Source: Clostridiaceae bacterium (GTDB taxonomy: Bacteria; Bacillota; Clostridia; DSM-8532). From it: a stretch of 64,000 nucleotides of DNA. How positions within the stretch are numbered: position 1 is the stretch's first letter; each line of letters starts with the position of its first letter. Below, one piece after another: positions 1 through 7,340 of this stretch. Below the pieces are notes generated by a model. It was given only the letters and a program-made list of their open reading frames with translations, searched no databases and was not told where the DNA came from. The translations under genes were made by a program, and so were the position numbers. The DNA is taken from contig JAAYFY010000048.1 of the NCBI GenBank assembly GCA_012728015.1, forward strand, positions 1 through 64,000. The letters are read 5' to 3'.

Positions 1-2
1 AT

Positions 3-272
3 ATCCTCGACGAACCCACCACCGGCCTCCATATGGCTGATGTCCACAGGCTCATACAGGTCCTGCAGCGGCTGGTGGACACGGGCAACACGGTGGTGGT
101 CATTGAGCATAACCTGGATGTTATCAAGACCGCCGACCATATCATAGACCTTGGCCCGGAGGGCGGCGACCGCGGAGGCGAGGTAGTTGCCTGTGGAAGG
201 CCCGAGGAAGTCGCAGAGGCGGAAGGGTCATATACCGGGCAGTTCCTGAAAAGAGTTCTGTTTGGCCAATAA
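3..272 (+). CDS. uvrA: UvrA excinuclease ABC subunit A, C-terminal end (partial)
   Basis: The window opens inside an open frame that carries the end of the second ABC ATPase of UvrA. Visible are a Walker B and D-loop segment ([10 protein letters not shown], the first residues encoded) and the H-loop segment [10 protein letters not shown], followed by the family-typical [11 protein letters not shown]. UvrA is the damage-recognition ATPase of nucleotide excision repair in the cytoplasm and works with UvrB and UvrC. Only the last 89 residues are present; the 5' part lies outside the window. The stop codon is TAA. The LDEPTTGLH plus LGPEGG combination is highly characteristic, so the name is secure although the fragment is short. 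Confidence 0.95.
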   Translation: MLDEPTTGLHMADVHRLIQVLQRLVDTGNTVVVIEHNLDVIKTADHIIDLGPEGGDRGGEVVACGRPEEVAEAEGSYTGQFLKRVLFGQ

Positions 273-430
273 CCCGGAACAATGCGCAACTGAAAATAAT
301 TAAATACGGGATTCCAAATATTTCCGCCATCTGGTAGAATCATCATAAAGAGCACGGAGATACAACCGGCTTGCCATATACGACAACTGTGAACAACGGC
401 AGGCCGGCTTTGTTTTGGGGGGAATGCGCC

Positions 431-2302
431 ATGTTTCGCAGATCACTTGTTCTTTTGGCCTTACTGCTGGCAATGGCCATGGCAGTAACGGGCTGCGGGA
501 GGTACACGGAAGCTGCAAAAGAGAGCGAAACTCCCGATGCCGGATCACCTGCGCCGGTCACAAAAAGCCCGGAACCTTCCGCGGAACCGCCGGCGCCCGG
601 CAATAGTCCGGAGCCTGTCGGCGAACTGACGCCCTTTGCGGAGAGCCGGGATCATATACTGGTCTACGGATACATGGATAAGGCCGGAAATGTTGTTATC
701 CGGCCGCAGTACGGCAGCGCCCAACCATTCTTTGCGTGCGGCCTGGCTGTTGCGGGAGATGGCAACGGCAAGCTTGGGCTTATTGACAGGACCGGAAGGT
801 TTGTGGTCAGTCCCGAAGCCGATGCCATCACCTGCAGCGATGGCGTGTTCATAGCCTACAACTATGACGGGGTCAATCGTGCCTATGACGAAAAAGGCGT
901 ACTGTTGTTTGAGCGATCAGATTATATCTTTGGCTTCAGCGACGGGCTGTCACCGGTCTATGGGGAGAATACACGCGGATATATGGACAGGAATGGCAAT
1001 ATGGTCCTGGTATTGCCCCATGCGGTCCTCGAAGATTTCCAGGACGGTGTGGCAACTGTTTCAATGGAATATGGAGATACCTCCATACTTATCGACAAAC
1101 AGGGGAATGACCTGACCGACAACCTTTCCTCAGGCCTCCGGATGATTGAGGACAACGGCCTTTTCGGCTACACGGACAAGGACGGCAATACTGTTATCGA
1201 GCCGCGGTTTAACTATGCCAGACCATTCAGGGACGGCTTGGCCATAGTGGGAATTTATCACGATTATCACACTACTTATGGCATCATCGATACCCAGGGC
1301 AATTATGTGCTTGAGCCTGAATACCTTTTTATCCGAAGGATGCGCAACGGTTCATTCATCGTAGGTGAAAGGCTTGAGGAGGGCGCATTTGTTCCGCCCA
1401 TGTATGCGGACTACTGTAAAAAGGCAGTCTTCAGCAGGGACCTGAAATGGCATTCAGAATGGATCATGCTGGGGGCGGACAGCCTTGATGAAAACTACGT
1501 ATGTGTCACTGACGGCAGCAGGATCTTCTACCTTGACGCCGACCTGAACCGGGCGGCCGATCTGCCCGAATTTGAAGGCCGCGGGCTCATGCTGGCCGAC
1601 GGATCCCTGCTCAGGGGGACCATAAACGGCCATCCGACGGTTGCCGACCGGGCGGGCAATATCCTCGTAAAGGATGAGGGGCTGGCCTTGATGGAGGGAG
1701 GCGTGAGGGCCCGGACAGTTACCGAGTATTATAATGACTGGTCAACCGTCGCTTACCCGGTTCTTGAGGAGATGAAGGATGCCGGGATACAGGAGAGGAT
1801 GAACCGGATGATCGCAGAGGAGGCAAGGGGGTATGTGGACTGCTTTGAACCTGACCCCGGTGATCCCTATCACTTTCCGGTTATAAATGTCAGCGGCTCA
1901 GCGCTGGTCAAAAAGGATTTATTGCATTTACAGCTGGGAATTGATGAATATTGGCTTGGGGCCGCCCACCCCGCATATTATTGGAGCAATGTTTATGTCA
2001 ACATAACGAATGGAGCGGCGTATACCCTGGACGATCTTTTCAAATCACCGGAAGAAGCCAGGACACGCCTGAGCGAAAAAGTTACCGAAGCCATGCGGGA
2101 GAACCCCGGACCATATTATGAAGACAGTGTAAGACCGGACCAGATACAGTTTTTCTGCCTGGAGGACGACGGGATCACCATCTATTTTGCCGAGTATGAG
2201 ATCGCTCCGCACGCGTACGGGCTGCCAAAATTTTATATCCCCTTTTCCGAGATCATGGATCTGATCGATACCAGGGGTGATTTCTGGAAAGCGTTCAACT
2301 GA
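431..2302 (+). CDS. WG-repeat lipoprotein with C-terminal DUF3298/RsiV-like domain
   Basis: Predicted secreted lipoprotein of 623 residues. The start at 431 is chosen over the in-frame ATG at 371 because a GGGGGG run sits just before it and the signal peptide then begins correctly: basic MFRR, a hydrophobic core, and lipobox VTGC with Cys22. A Pro/Ser/Glu-rich linker follows (about residues 33-65). Then come at least five WG-type repeats of the form G-Y/L/I-(M/I/T)-D-x-x-G-x-x-V-(I/L)-x-P, about residues 75-320. The last 170 residues, with HPAYYWSN and a closing YIPFSEI, resemble the DUF3298 domain seen at the end of RsiV and PdaC-like proteins. Role unknown; a cell-surface binding or sensing function is inferred. 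The gene appears monocistronic, with a terminator directly downstream. Confidence 0.8.
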   Translation: MFRRSLVLLALLLAMAMAVTGCGRYTEAAKESETPDAGSPAPVTKSPEPSAEPPAPGNSPEPVGELTPFAESRDHILVYGYMDKAGNVVIRPQYGSAQPFFACGLAVAGDGNGKLGLIDRTGRFVVSPEADAITCSDGVFIAYNYDGVNRAYDEKGVLLFERSDYIFGFSDGLSPVYGENTRGYMDRNGNMVLVLPHAVLEDFQDGVATVSMEYGDTSILIDKQGNDLTDNLSSGLRMIEDNGLFGYTDKDGNTVIEPRFNYARPFRDGLAIVGIYHDYHTTYGIIDTQGNYVLEPEYLFIRRMRNGSFIVGERLEEGAFVPPMYADYCKKAVFSRDLKWHSEWIMLGADSLDENYVCVTDGSRIFYLDADLNRAADLPEFEGRGLMLADGSLLRGTINGHPTVADRAGNILVKDEGLALMEGGVRARTVTEYYNDWSTVAYPVLEEMKDAGIQERMNRMIAEEARGYVDCFEPDPGDPYHFPVINVSGSALVKKDLLHLQLGIDEYWLGAAHPAYYWSNVYVNITNGAAYTLDDLFKSPEEARTRLSEKVTEAMRENPGPYYEDSVRPDQIQFFCLEDDGITIYFAEYEIAPHAYGLPKFYIPFSEIMDLIDTRGDFWKAFN

Positions 2303-2314
2303 TCCTACGCAGCA

Positions 2315-2336
2315 GGAAGCACGCTTCCGGTTTTTT
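2315..2336 (+). terminator. Rho-independent terminator after WG lipoprotein
   Basis: A short hairpin with arms GGAAG and CTTCC and a four-base loop is followed by GG and six T residues. It lies 13 bases after the lipoprotein stop codon. Confidence 0.7.
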
Positions 2337-2427
2337 ATATGGGGTATGAGAATTTTTGAGGTTTTCCGTCAGACAGATACAAAGACATAAAGGTCTCTCC
2401 GGGTGTGAGATATATACAATTAGCCGA

Positions 2428-2456
2428 TTGAATTATAGGGCGCAAAGGTTTATAAT
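2428..2456 (+). promoter_or_regulatory. Sigma-A type promoter of the DUF39 operon
   Basis: TTGAAT at 2428-2433 and TATAAT at 2451-2456 are separated by exactly 17 bases. The pair lies 55 bases before the first gene of the putative homocysteine operon. Confidence 0.75.
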
Positions 2457-2510
2457 GTGGTTTAATTCTTGTTATAGAACAATCCTGAGAAATGTATGGT
2501 GGGGTTAGCA

Positions 2511-3659
2511 ATGAAGACGATAGCAGAAATCAATGAACGCATCAAAAACCGGAAAGCTGTGGTTGTCACGGCTGAAGAGATCATCGACCTCGTGGAGGAG
2601 AAGGGCGTCAAAAAGGCTGCCCAGGAAGTGGACGTGGTTACCACGGGCACCTTCGGCCCCATGTGCTCCAGCGGCATGTTCATAAATTTTGGCCACCCAA
2701 AGCCGGGCATAAAGATGACCAGGACATGGCTCAACGATGTTCCTGCCTTCTCGGGCCTTGCGGCTGTTGATGCATATGTGGGGGCCACCGAGATGTCGGA
2801 GCGCCAGGGCATGCAGTATGGGGGCGCCCATGTGATACAGGATTTTATAGATGGAAAGGATATCCGCCTCTATGCCGAAAGCTACGGGACCGACTGTTAC
2901 CCCAGGCGCGATATCAGGACCACCATCAACAAACATAATGTGAACCAGGCTTATCTTTATAACCCGAGAAACTGCTATCAGAACTATCCGGCCGCGACCA
3001 ATTCTTCTGACAAGATCATGTATACATATATGGGGACGCTGCTTCCCGGATTCGGCAACGTGACCTACTCCACCTCGGGCGAACTGAGCCCGCTTATGAA
3101 TGATCCTGAATACCGGACCATAGGCATCGGTACCCGGATATTCCTTGGCGGTACCCAGGGCTTTGTGGCTTGGGAAGGTACCCAGCACGATCCCGGACAG
3201 GCACGCCTTGAAAACGGGACTCCTGTCAGTTCCGCAGGAACCCTGGCAGTGATCGGGGATGCCAAGAAAATGAGCAGCAGGTACATCCGGGCAGCCATCT
3301 TTGACAGGTATGGAGTAACCCTGTTTGTGGGAATTGGAATACCCATCCCCATGCTGGATGAAGATATGCTGATAAAAACCGCGGTTAGAAACAGGGATAT
3401 CGTGACTACCCTGGTGGACAAAAGCGGTCGTGAGGATTTGGGAATACGCCTGAGCTATGAGACCTTGCGCAGCGGCTGGGTTGATATAAAGGGCAGGCGG
3501 GTTCCCACGGCACCCCTGTCCAGCCTTAAGATCGCCCGTGATATAGCCAGTACTCTGAAGGATTGGATAGCAAACGGCCAGTTCCTGCTGAGCGAACCGG
3601 TTGAGAAGCTTCCTTACAGGAAGGAACGGCTCAACAGCCTTGAAATCAGGGGAGAATAG
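2511..3659 (+). CDS. DUF39/COG1900 homocysteine biosynthesis protein
   Basis: A 382-residue protein recognisable as the COG1900/DUF39 (HcyBio) family by its N-terminal VVTTGTFGPMCSSG, the stretch GTRIFLGGTQGF in the middle and the DRYGVTLFVGIGIPIP segment near residue 270. In Methanosarcina acetivorans the homologue MA1821, with a NIL-ferredoxin, is genetically required to make homocysteine from aspartate semialdehyde and sulfide. This member lacks CBS domains at the C-terminus, like the short MA1821-type. Start 2511 is preferred to the ATG at 2496 because GGTGGGG precedes it at good distance. It is followed after 13 bases by the NIL-ferredoxin gene and then by the UPF0280 gene, so the whole triad is one operon. 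Biochemical role in this organism is inferred. Confidence 0.87.
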   Translation: MKTIAEINERIKNRKAVVVTAEEIIDLVEEKGVKKAAQEVDVVTTGTFGPMCSSGMFINFGHPKPGIKMTRTWLNDVPAFSGLAAVDAYVGATEMSERQGMQYGGAHVIQDFIDGKDIRLYAESYGTDCYPRRDIRTTINKHNVNQAYLYNPRNCYQNYPAATNSSDKIMYTYMGTLLPGFGNVTYSTSGELSPLMNDPEYRTIGIGTRIFLGGTQGFVAWEGTQHDPGQARLENGTPVSSAGTLAVIGDAKKMSSRYIRAAIFDRYGVTLFVGIGIPIPMLDEDMLIKTAVRNRDIVTTLVDKSGREDLGIRLSYETLRSGWVDIKGRRVPTAPLSSLKIARDIASTLKDWIANGQFLLSEPVEKLPYRKERLNSLEIRGE

Positions 3660-3672
3660 GCGGAGGTAATAT

Positions 3673-4080
3673 ATGAAGACCATCAAAATCAGTATTTATT
3701 ATCCCGTGGATAAGATTACGGTACCCCTTGTCAGCACGCTGATTAAGGAGTTTGACCTTCAGGTCAATATTCTGCATGCCGATATCAGCCTAAACAAGAC
3801 TGGAACCCTGGTGGCGGACCTGGCCGGGGATGAGAGGAATGTGGATGACGCCCTGAGATACATCGAGGAGCAGGGCATCGGATACAAGCTGTTCAATAAA
3901 CAGCTGATCTGGCATGAGGAACTGTGCGTCCACTGCGGGGCGTGCACGGCGGTCTGTCCCTCCCATGCCCTGACCATGTCGCATGAAACCTGGAGCCTTG
4001 AGTTCGACAAGGAAAAATGCCTGGTGTGCGGATTGTGCACAAAGGCCTGTCCGCTGAACGTCATGAGCCTTCAGGATTAG
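3673..4080 (+). CDS. NIL domain protein with two [4Fe-4S] ferredoxin motifs
   Basis: A 135-residue protein with an N-terminal NIL-type ligand-binding domain (about residues 1-75) and a C-terminal bacterial ferredoxin domain. Two cluster motifs are intact: C85, C88, C91, C95 and C116, C119, C122, C126, each ending in CP. It matches the architecture of MA1822, the partner of the COG1900 protein in methanogen homocysteine biosynthesis, where it is thought to take part in reductive sulfur handling. The ribosome-binding site GGAGG is well placed before the ATG. The gene sits between the DUF39 and UPF0280 genes with only short spacers. An alternative reading as a generic ferredoxin is unlikely given the NIL domain and neighbours. 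Confidence 0.9.
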   Translation: MKTIKISIYYPVDKITVPLVSTLIKEFDLQVNILHADISLNKTGTLVADLAGDERNVDDALRYIEEQGIGYKLFNKQLIWHEELCVHCGACTAVCPSHALTMSHETWSLEFDKEKCLVCGLCTKACPLNVMSLQD

Positions 4081-4085
4081 TCGTC

Positions 4086-4808
4086 ATGTATGCCAGGCGT
4101 TTTTACAGGGATGACTACAAAGCAGAAAACCTCGTATTTTTTCGTGCCGCGGTTGGGCAAACCGATCTGTACATAGGTGCCTGGACCGACCTCCACAAAG
4201 AGGCTATCGGGGCTGTAAAGGAGTGCAGGGGCATTCTTGAGGAGTATATCAGAAGGCACCCGGAATTCTTGCACAGCCTGGAACCTGTCGATCCTCTTGC
4301 AGGCGCGCCGGCCATCGTGATGGAAATGTGCGAAGCGGCAAGGATAGCCGGCGTCGGTCCAATGGCGGCGGTAGCGGGTGCCGTAGCCAGGTTTGTGGGG
4401 CGGAAACTCGTTGAGTTATCCGGCGAAGTAATAGTTGAAAACGGCGGTGACATATTCCTGCACAGCAGGAGCGACAGGAGGATAGGGATATTTGCCGGAA
4501 ATTCCCCATTAAGCGGCAGGCTGGGGATCCTGGTCAGGAAGGAGATGTCCCCATGCGGGATCTGCACCTCCTCAGGAACGGTGGGCCATTCCCTGAGTTT
4601 CGGCAAGGCGGATGCTGCGCTGGTGGTATCCAAAGACACGTCATTGGCCGACGCATGTGCCACCGCGCTGGGAAACAGGGTTAAGACGCCGGAAGACGTG
4701 GAGGAAGCCCTTAACTTCATAACCTGCAAGCCGGGTGTTATCGGGGCGCTGGTGATCATAGGCGAATTTGTGGGGGCGCTGGGTGATATTGAGCTGGTAA
4801 AGCTGTAA
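4086..4808 (+). CDS. UPF0280 (COG2122) ApbE-like protein
   Basis: A 240-residue protein of the UPF0280/COG2122 family, distantly related to ApbE flavin transferases. Family landmarks include GPMAAVAGA near residue 100, ENGGDIFL, a glycine-rich SPCGICTSSGTVGHS stretch and the Cys- and Asp-rich KADAALVVSKDTSLADACATAL. The frame is open from 4017, but that would overlap the ferredoxin by 64 bases, so the ATG at 4086, five bases after the ferredoxin stop, is taken. In M. acetivorans MA1715 of this family was also implicated in homocysteine formation together with COG1900 and NIL-ferredoxin. Its co-occurrence here as the last gene of the triad supports the same pathway; the exact reaction is not established. 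Confidence 0.87.
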   Translation: MYARRFYRDDYKAENLVFFRAAVGQTDLYIGAWTDLHKEAIGAVKECRGILEEYIRRHPEFLHSLEPVDPLAGAPAIVMEMCEAARIAGVGPMAAVAGAVARFVGRKLVELSGEVIVENGGDIFLHSRSDRRIGIFAGNSPLSGRLGILVRKEMSPCGICTSSGTVGHSLSFGKADAALVVSKDTSLADACATALGNRVKTPEDVEEALNFITCKPGVIGALVIIGEFVGALGDIELVKL

Positions 4809-4821
4809 ACAATAAATGCGC

Positions 4822-4865
4822 AAAAAAAAGGCCAAACCACCGGGGGGTTAGGAATTAGTCTGGCC
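4822..4865 (-). terminator. Possible minus-strand terminator
   Basis: Read on the minus strand, arms GGCCA and TGGCC enclose an inner AACC/GGTT pairing and are followed by eight T residues. No minus-strand gene ends here, so it may only block antisense transcription into the upstream operon. Confidence 0.35.
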
Positions 4866-5085
4866 CAATAATCTTATGAACCTGTACCTATCATATATTA
4901 TTCACCAAGTGGTGTAAAGAATGACAGGTTAACTCTAAAATCCAGCCCGGGGCAATGGCTTTCGGGCGTGGGGAATCCTGTGGAAACCTGTTGATAGAAC
5001 CGGAAATTTCGGCTGTCCTTGTCTATTTATGCTGACGCTTCCGGGCGGTCCGGCGGGTTTTATTTCCCAGAAAGAGCCGTCCGGA

Positions 5086-5116
5086 TTGACCGGCCGGGAG
5101 CCGGCAGTGTTATAAT
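5086..5116 (+). promoter_or_regulatory. Possible proB promoter
   Basis: TTGACC and TATAAT are present with a 19-base spacer that contains a CCGGC repeat. The spacing is longer than ideal, so this is a moderate call. It lies about 63 bases before the chosen proB start. Confidence 0.5.
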
Positions 5117-5179
5117 CACAATGCTTAGATTAGCCGAAATGTATTTTGAAATGTGTTTATTTGATACGGGGTGTTGGTT

Positions 5180-5998
5180 ATGCATCAAGGCAGAGAGATG
5201 CTCAAGTCTGCCAAAAGGATTGTAATCAAGGTCGGTACATCCACGCTGACCCATGAAAACGGGAAGATGAACCTAATTCGCATGGATCGGCTGGCACTGG
5301 TCATTGCCGAGCTGATGAATGACAACAAGGAAGTTATCCTTGTGTCTTCGGGAGCCATTGGCGTGGGAATGGGCAAGTTTAACCTGAGGAAAAGGCCTGA
5401 TGTAATGGGCATGAAGCAAGCCCTTGCCGCAATCGGCCAGTGCGAGCTGATGAACATTTACAGCCGCCTCTTTGCTGCCTATAATCATATCGTTGCCCAG
5501 GTTTTGCTTACCAGGACCGACCTGGACCACGACGTTAAAAGGTCCAATGTAATGAATACCTTCAACAGCCTTATGGAATTCGGCGTTCTTCCCATAGTCA
5601 ATGAGAACGACACTGTATCAGTAGACGAGATACAGCGCCTGAACATGTTTGGCGATAATGATACCCTTTCGGCTGTAGTGGCCAAGCTGGTATCAGCGGA
5701 TCTATTGATTATCCTGTCCGATGTGGACGGCCTTTTCGATAAAAACCCGGGAAAGAACGAGGAATGCAAACTTATTTCGGTTGTTGAGGATATTGACGAC
5801 ACAGTGCTGGGCTATGCCGAGGGAAAAGGGACCGGCAGGGGGACCGGGGGGATGATCACCAAACTGGGCGCCGCAAAGATTGTCACAGAAGCCGGTGTCA
5901 ACATGGTTATCGCAAATGGCAGGGACCCCGTCGTGATTCTGGATATCCTCAAAGGGGAGGATATCGGTACCCTGTTTGTGAGAAAAGAGAAAAAATGA
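5180..5998 (+). CDS. proB: Glutamate 5-kinase, short form without PUA domain
   Basis: Catalyses ATP-dependent phosphorylation of glutamate to glutamyl 5-phosphate, the first step of proline synthesis. The 272-residue chain is an amino-acid kinase domain only: IVIKVGTSTL near the start, VLVSSGAIGVGMG, NENDTVSVDE, FGDNDTLSA, and the DVDGLFDKNP and GTGGMITKL segments. The C-terminal PUA domain of the E. coli enzyme is absent, as in many clostridial forms. Start choice is uncertain: GTG at 5171, ATG at 5180 (GGGGTG seven bases upstream) or ATG at 5198 all fit. proA is not adjacent, which is unusual but not unique. A strong terminator follows. Confidence 0.92.
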   Translation: MHQGREMLKSAKRIVIKVGTSTLTHENGKMNLIRMDRLALVIAELMNDNKEVILVSSGAIGVGMGKFNLRKRPDVMGMKQALAAIGQCELMNIYSRLFAAYNHIVAQVLLTRTDLDHDVKRSNVMNTFNSLMEFGVLPIVNENDTVSVDEIQRLNMFGDNDTLSAVVAKLVSADLLIILSDVDGLFDKNPGKNEECKLISVVEDIDDTVLGYAEGKGTGRGTGGMITKLGAAKIVTEAGVNMVIANGRDPVVILDILKGEDIGTLFVRKEKK

Positions 5999-6011
5999 CG
6001 CAAGAACGCAG

Positions 6012-6044
6012 AAAAGAGGCCTTATGCTTAAGGGCCTCTTTTTT
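6012..6044. terminator. Bidirectional terminator between proB and HU
   Basis: A perfect ten-base stem AAAAGAGGCC / GGCCTCTTTT with an 11-base loop continues into T residues on the plus strand and has A residues on the other side. It can end transcription from proB and from the convergent HU gene. Confidence 0.88.
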
Positions 6045-6071
6045 ACTGCTTTCTGACAGTATGGACCATAA

Positions 6072-6347
6072 TTATCGGTTAACCTTGTCCTTAAGAGCCT
6101 TGCCTGCCTTGAAAACAGGGGCTTTGGAAGCAGGGATCATGATTTCTTCCTTGGTCTGGGGATTGCGGCCCTTTCTTGCGGCTCTCTCTTTTACCTCAAA
6201 GGTACCGAATCCGACAAGAACAACCTTTTCTTGCTTGGACAGAGCGTCCTCAACAACAGAGATGAGAGCGTCGATAGCGGCTTCGCTATCCTTCTTTGTG
6301 AGACCCGATTGCTGTGCTACAGCGCTTATGAGTTCAGCCTTGTTCAT
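6072..6347 (-). CDS. hup: HU family nucleoid DNA-binding protein
   Basis: A 91-residue histone-like protein. MNKAELI at the N-terminus, the helical region with [11 protein letters not shown], the FGTFEV motif and the basic arm [10 protein letters not shown] are all typical, and the length is standard for HU. It binds and bends DNA as a dimer throughout the nucleoid. The start follows a GGAGG ribosome-binding site, and a good minus-strand promoter lies at 6381-6409. The gene is convergent with proB and transcribed alone. There is no feature pointing to IHF rather than HU. Confidence 0.95.
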   Translation of the reverse strand: MNKAELISAVAQQSGLTKKDSEAAIDALISVVEDALSKQEKVVLVGFGTFEVKERAARKGRNPQTKEEIMIPASKAPVFKAGKALKDKVNR

Positions 6348-6380
6348 AAGGAATTACCTCCTGCACAAAATTTCGTCATC

Positions 6381-6409
6381 ATTTTATAACGCGCTTTCAA
6401 TAAAGTCAA
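6381..6409 (-). promoter_or_regulatory. Promoter of the HU gene
   Basis: On the minus strand TTGACT and TAAAAT are separated by 17 bases; the -10 box lies about 34 bases before the HU start codon. Confidence 0.75.
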
Positions 6410-6598
6410 GGATTTATGCACGTTTCCCATAAATCCGAAACCGGGCCCCGCATGGTTTGACTTCTATAATCTGCCATGGCATGCCTTTGCCCATTGGAAG
6501 GCGGTACATGCTGCCAGGCCCCGTTTTATGCGCTGGAAGAAAAGGGCAGGAAAGCAGGGAAACGGCTGCCTGGAAATCCCGCCGGAAAGTGCCCATGT

Positions 6599-6627
6599 TT
6601 GATTATCACCGAAAAAAATAATATAAT
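6599..6627 (+). promoter_or_regulatory. Promoter upstream of the unknown gene and birA
   Basis: TTGATT at 6599-6604 and TATAAT at 6622-6627 with a 17-base spacer, in an A/T-rich tract about 80 bases before the gene at 6710. Confidence 0.65.
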
Positions 6628-6709
6628 CTATAATAAAGATTTGACGGTCTTTGTCAGGCACTCATGGGAGAAGGGATCAAACCGAAAAAGCTTTGCGAGG
6701 GTTTTGGAT

Positions 6710-7327
6710 ATGTCTGTTTTATACCGTTATGTGCCAGCGGACAGTATACGTGACATCGTGGATTGCGGCATCAAGCTTTCCCAATGGTATGACCGTGAGA
6801 TGGATTTCGGCGAACCCCAGGGGCTGCGGAAGGTTATGCTAACACTCATCAATCCCTGGGACGATCCTGACAAGTCCAGGGACAAATCACACCGCTGCAT
6901 AAGGCTTGATTTGGATCCAACAGAATGCAGGGTGGGGGATGCGGACCTCTATCGGATGGGCCTTACTGAACCATGGTTGATGGAGCGTTATATGAGGACA
7001 TTGGTACCGCTCTCCGATTACCGGTTCGGGGTTTTCAGAAATCCTGAATGCCTTGTTTTTATGTCGGTCCTGCCTGAGCAGATTGAGATAACAGGGAAAA
7101 CGCAGGATACCCCGGTCTTGTATGAAAGCTCGGAGTCACTGTATCTGAACAATCTCATGGATGAAATCGAGCAGCAGCGTCGGGATTCGGGCAATACCCT
7201 GGTTTATGCCTATTGCCGCTACCTTGAGTCAAAGGGAAACATGCGCTGTATCGAAAACCGTGACCTGGGAATCGCGGTATTCCTGGACCCCGAAACCGAC
7301 GCGTATATTGTCACCAAAACCCCTTGA
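6710..7327 (+). CDS. Unrecognised conserved-looking protein upstream of birA
   Basis: A 205-residue cytoplasmic protein, no signal peptide or membrane segment. I do not recognise the family with confidence. The start at 6710 follows GAGGG at proper distance; the longer frame from 6476 runs across the promoter. The N-terminus, LYRYVPADSIRDIVDCGIKL, and the later segments CIRLDLDP, ADLYRMGL and ECLVFMSVLPEQIEI loosely recall the strand-helix order of DUF2971 or DarT-like ADP-ribosyltransferase-fold proteins, but no catalytic motif is certain. It is probably co-transcribed with birA, whose ribosome-binding site begins right after its stop codon. Codon use resembles that of the neighbours. Function unknown. 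Confidence 0.72.
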   Translation: MSVLYRYVPADSIRDIVDCGIKLSQWYDREMDFGEPQGLRKVMLTLINPWDDPDKSRDKSHRCIRLDLDPTECRVGDADLYRMGLTEPWLMERYMRTLVPLSDYRFGVFRNPECLVFMSVLPEQIEITGKTQDTPVLYESSESLYLNNLMDEIEQQRRDSGNTLVYAYCRYLESKGNMRCIENRDLGIAVFLDPETDAYIVTKTP

Positions 7328-7340
7328 TGATGGAGGAATC

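Larger units (their letters stand above)
4809..5179. other. Intergenic gap between UPF0280 gene and proB
   Basis: About 370 bases without a convincing gene. It holds a stem (4830-4834 with 4861-4865) bordered by a run of A on its left, which reads as a terminator for the minus strand, and the likely proB promoter at 5086-5116. A short open frame starting at 5019 overlaps proB and has no ribosome-binding site. Confidence 0.6.
6348..6709. other. Intergenic region with divergent promoters
   Basis: The 362 bases between the HU gene and the next plus-strand gene hold the HU promoter on the minus strand and a plus-strand promoter at 6599-6627. The frame open from 6476 lacks a ribosome-binding site and spans the promoter, so it is not taken as coding. 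Confidence 0.6.

Noticed and set aside
2505-3686. 393-residue open frame on the minus strand opposite the DUF39 gene
   Set aside because: It mirrors a well-supported gene exactly, has no ribosome-binding site and shows no family resemblance.
5019-5225. 68-residue frame overlapping the proB start
   Set aside because: Contains the likely proB promoter and has no ribosome-binding site.
6476-6709. Upstream extension of the unknown gene before birA
   Set aside because: The extension crosses a good promoter and has no ribosome-binding site, whereas GAGGG precedes the ATG at 6710.
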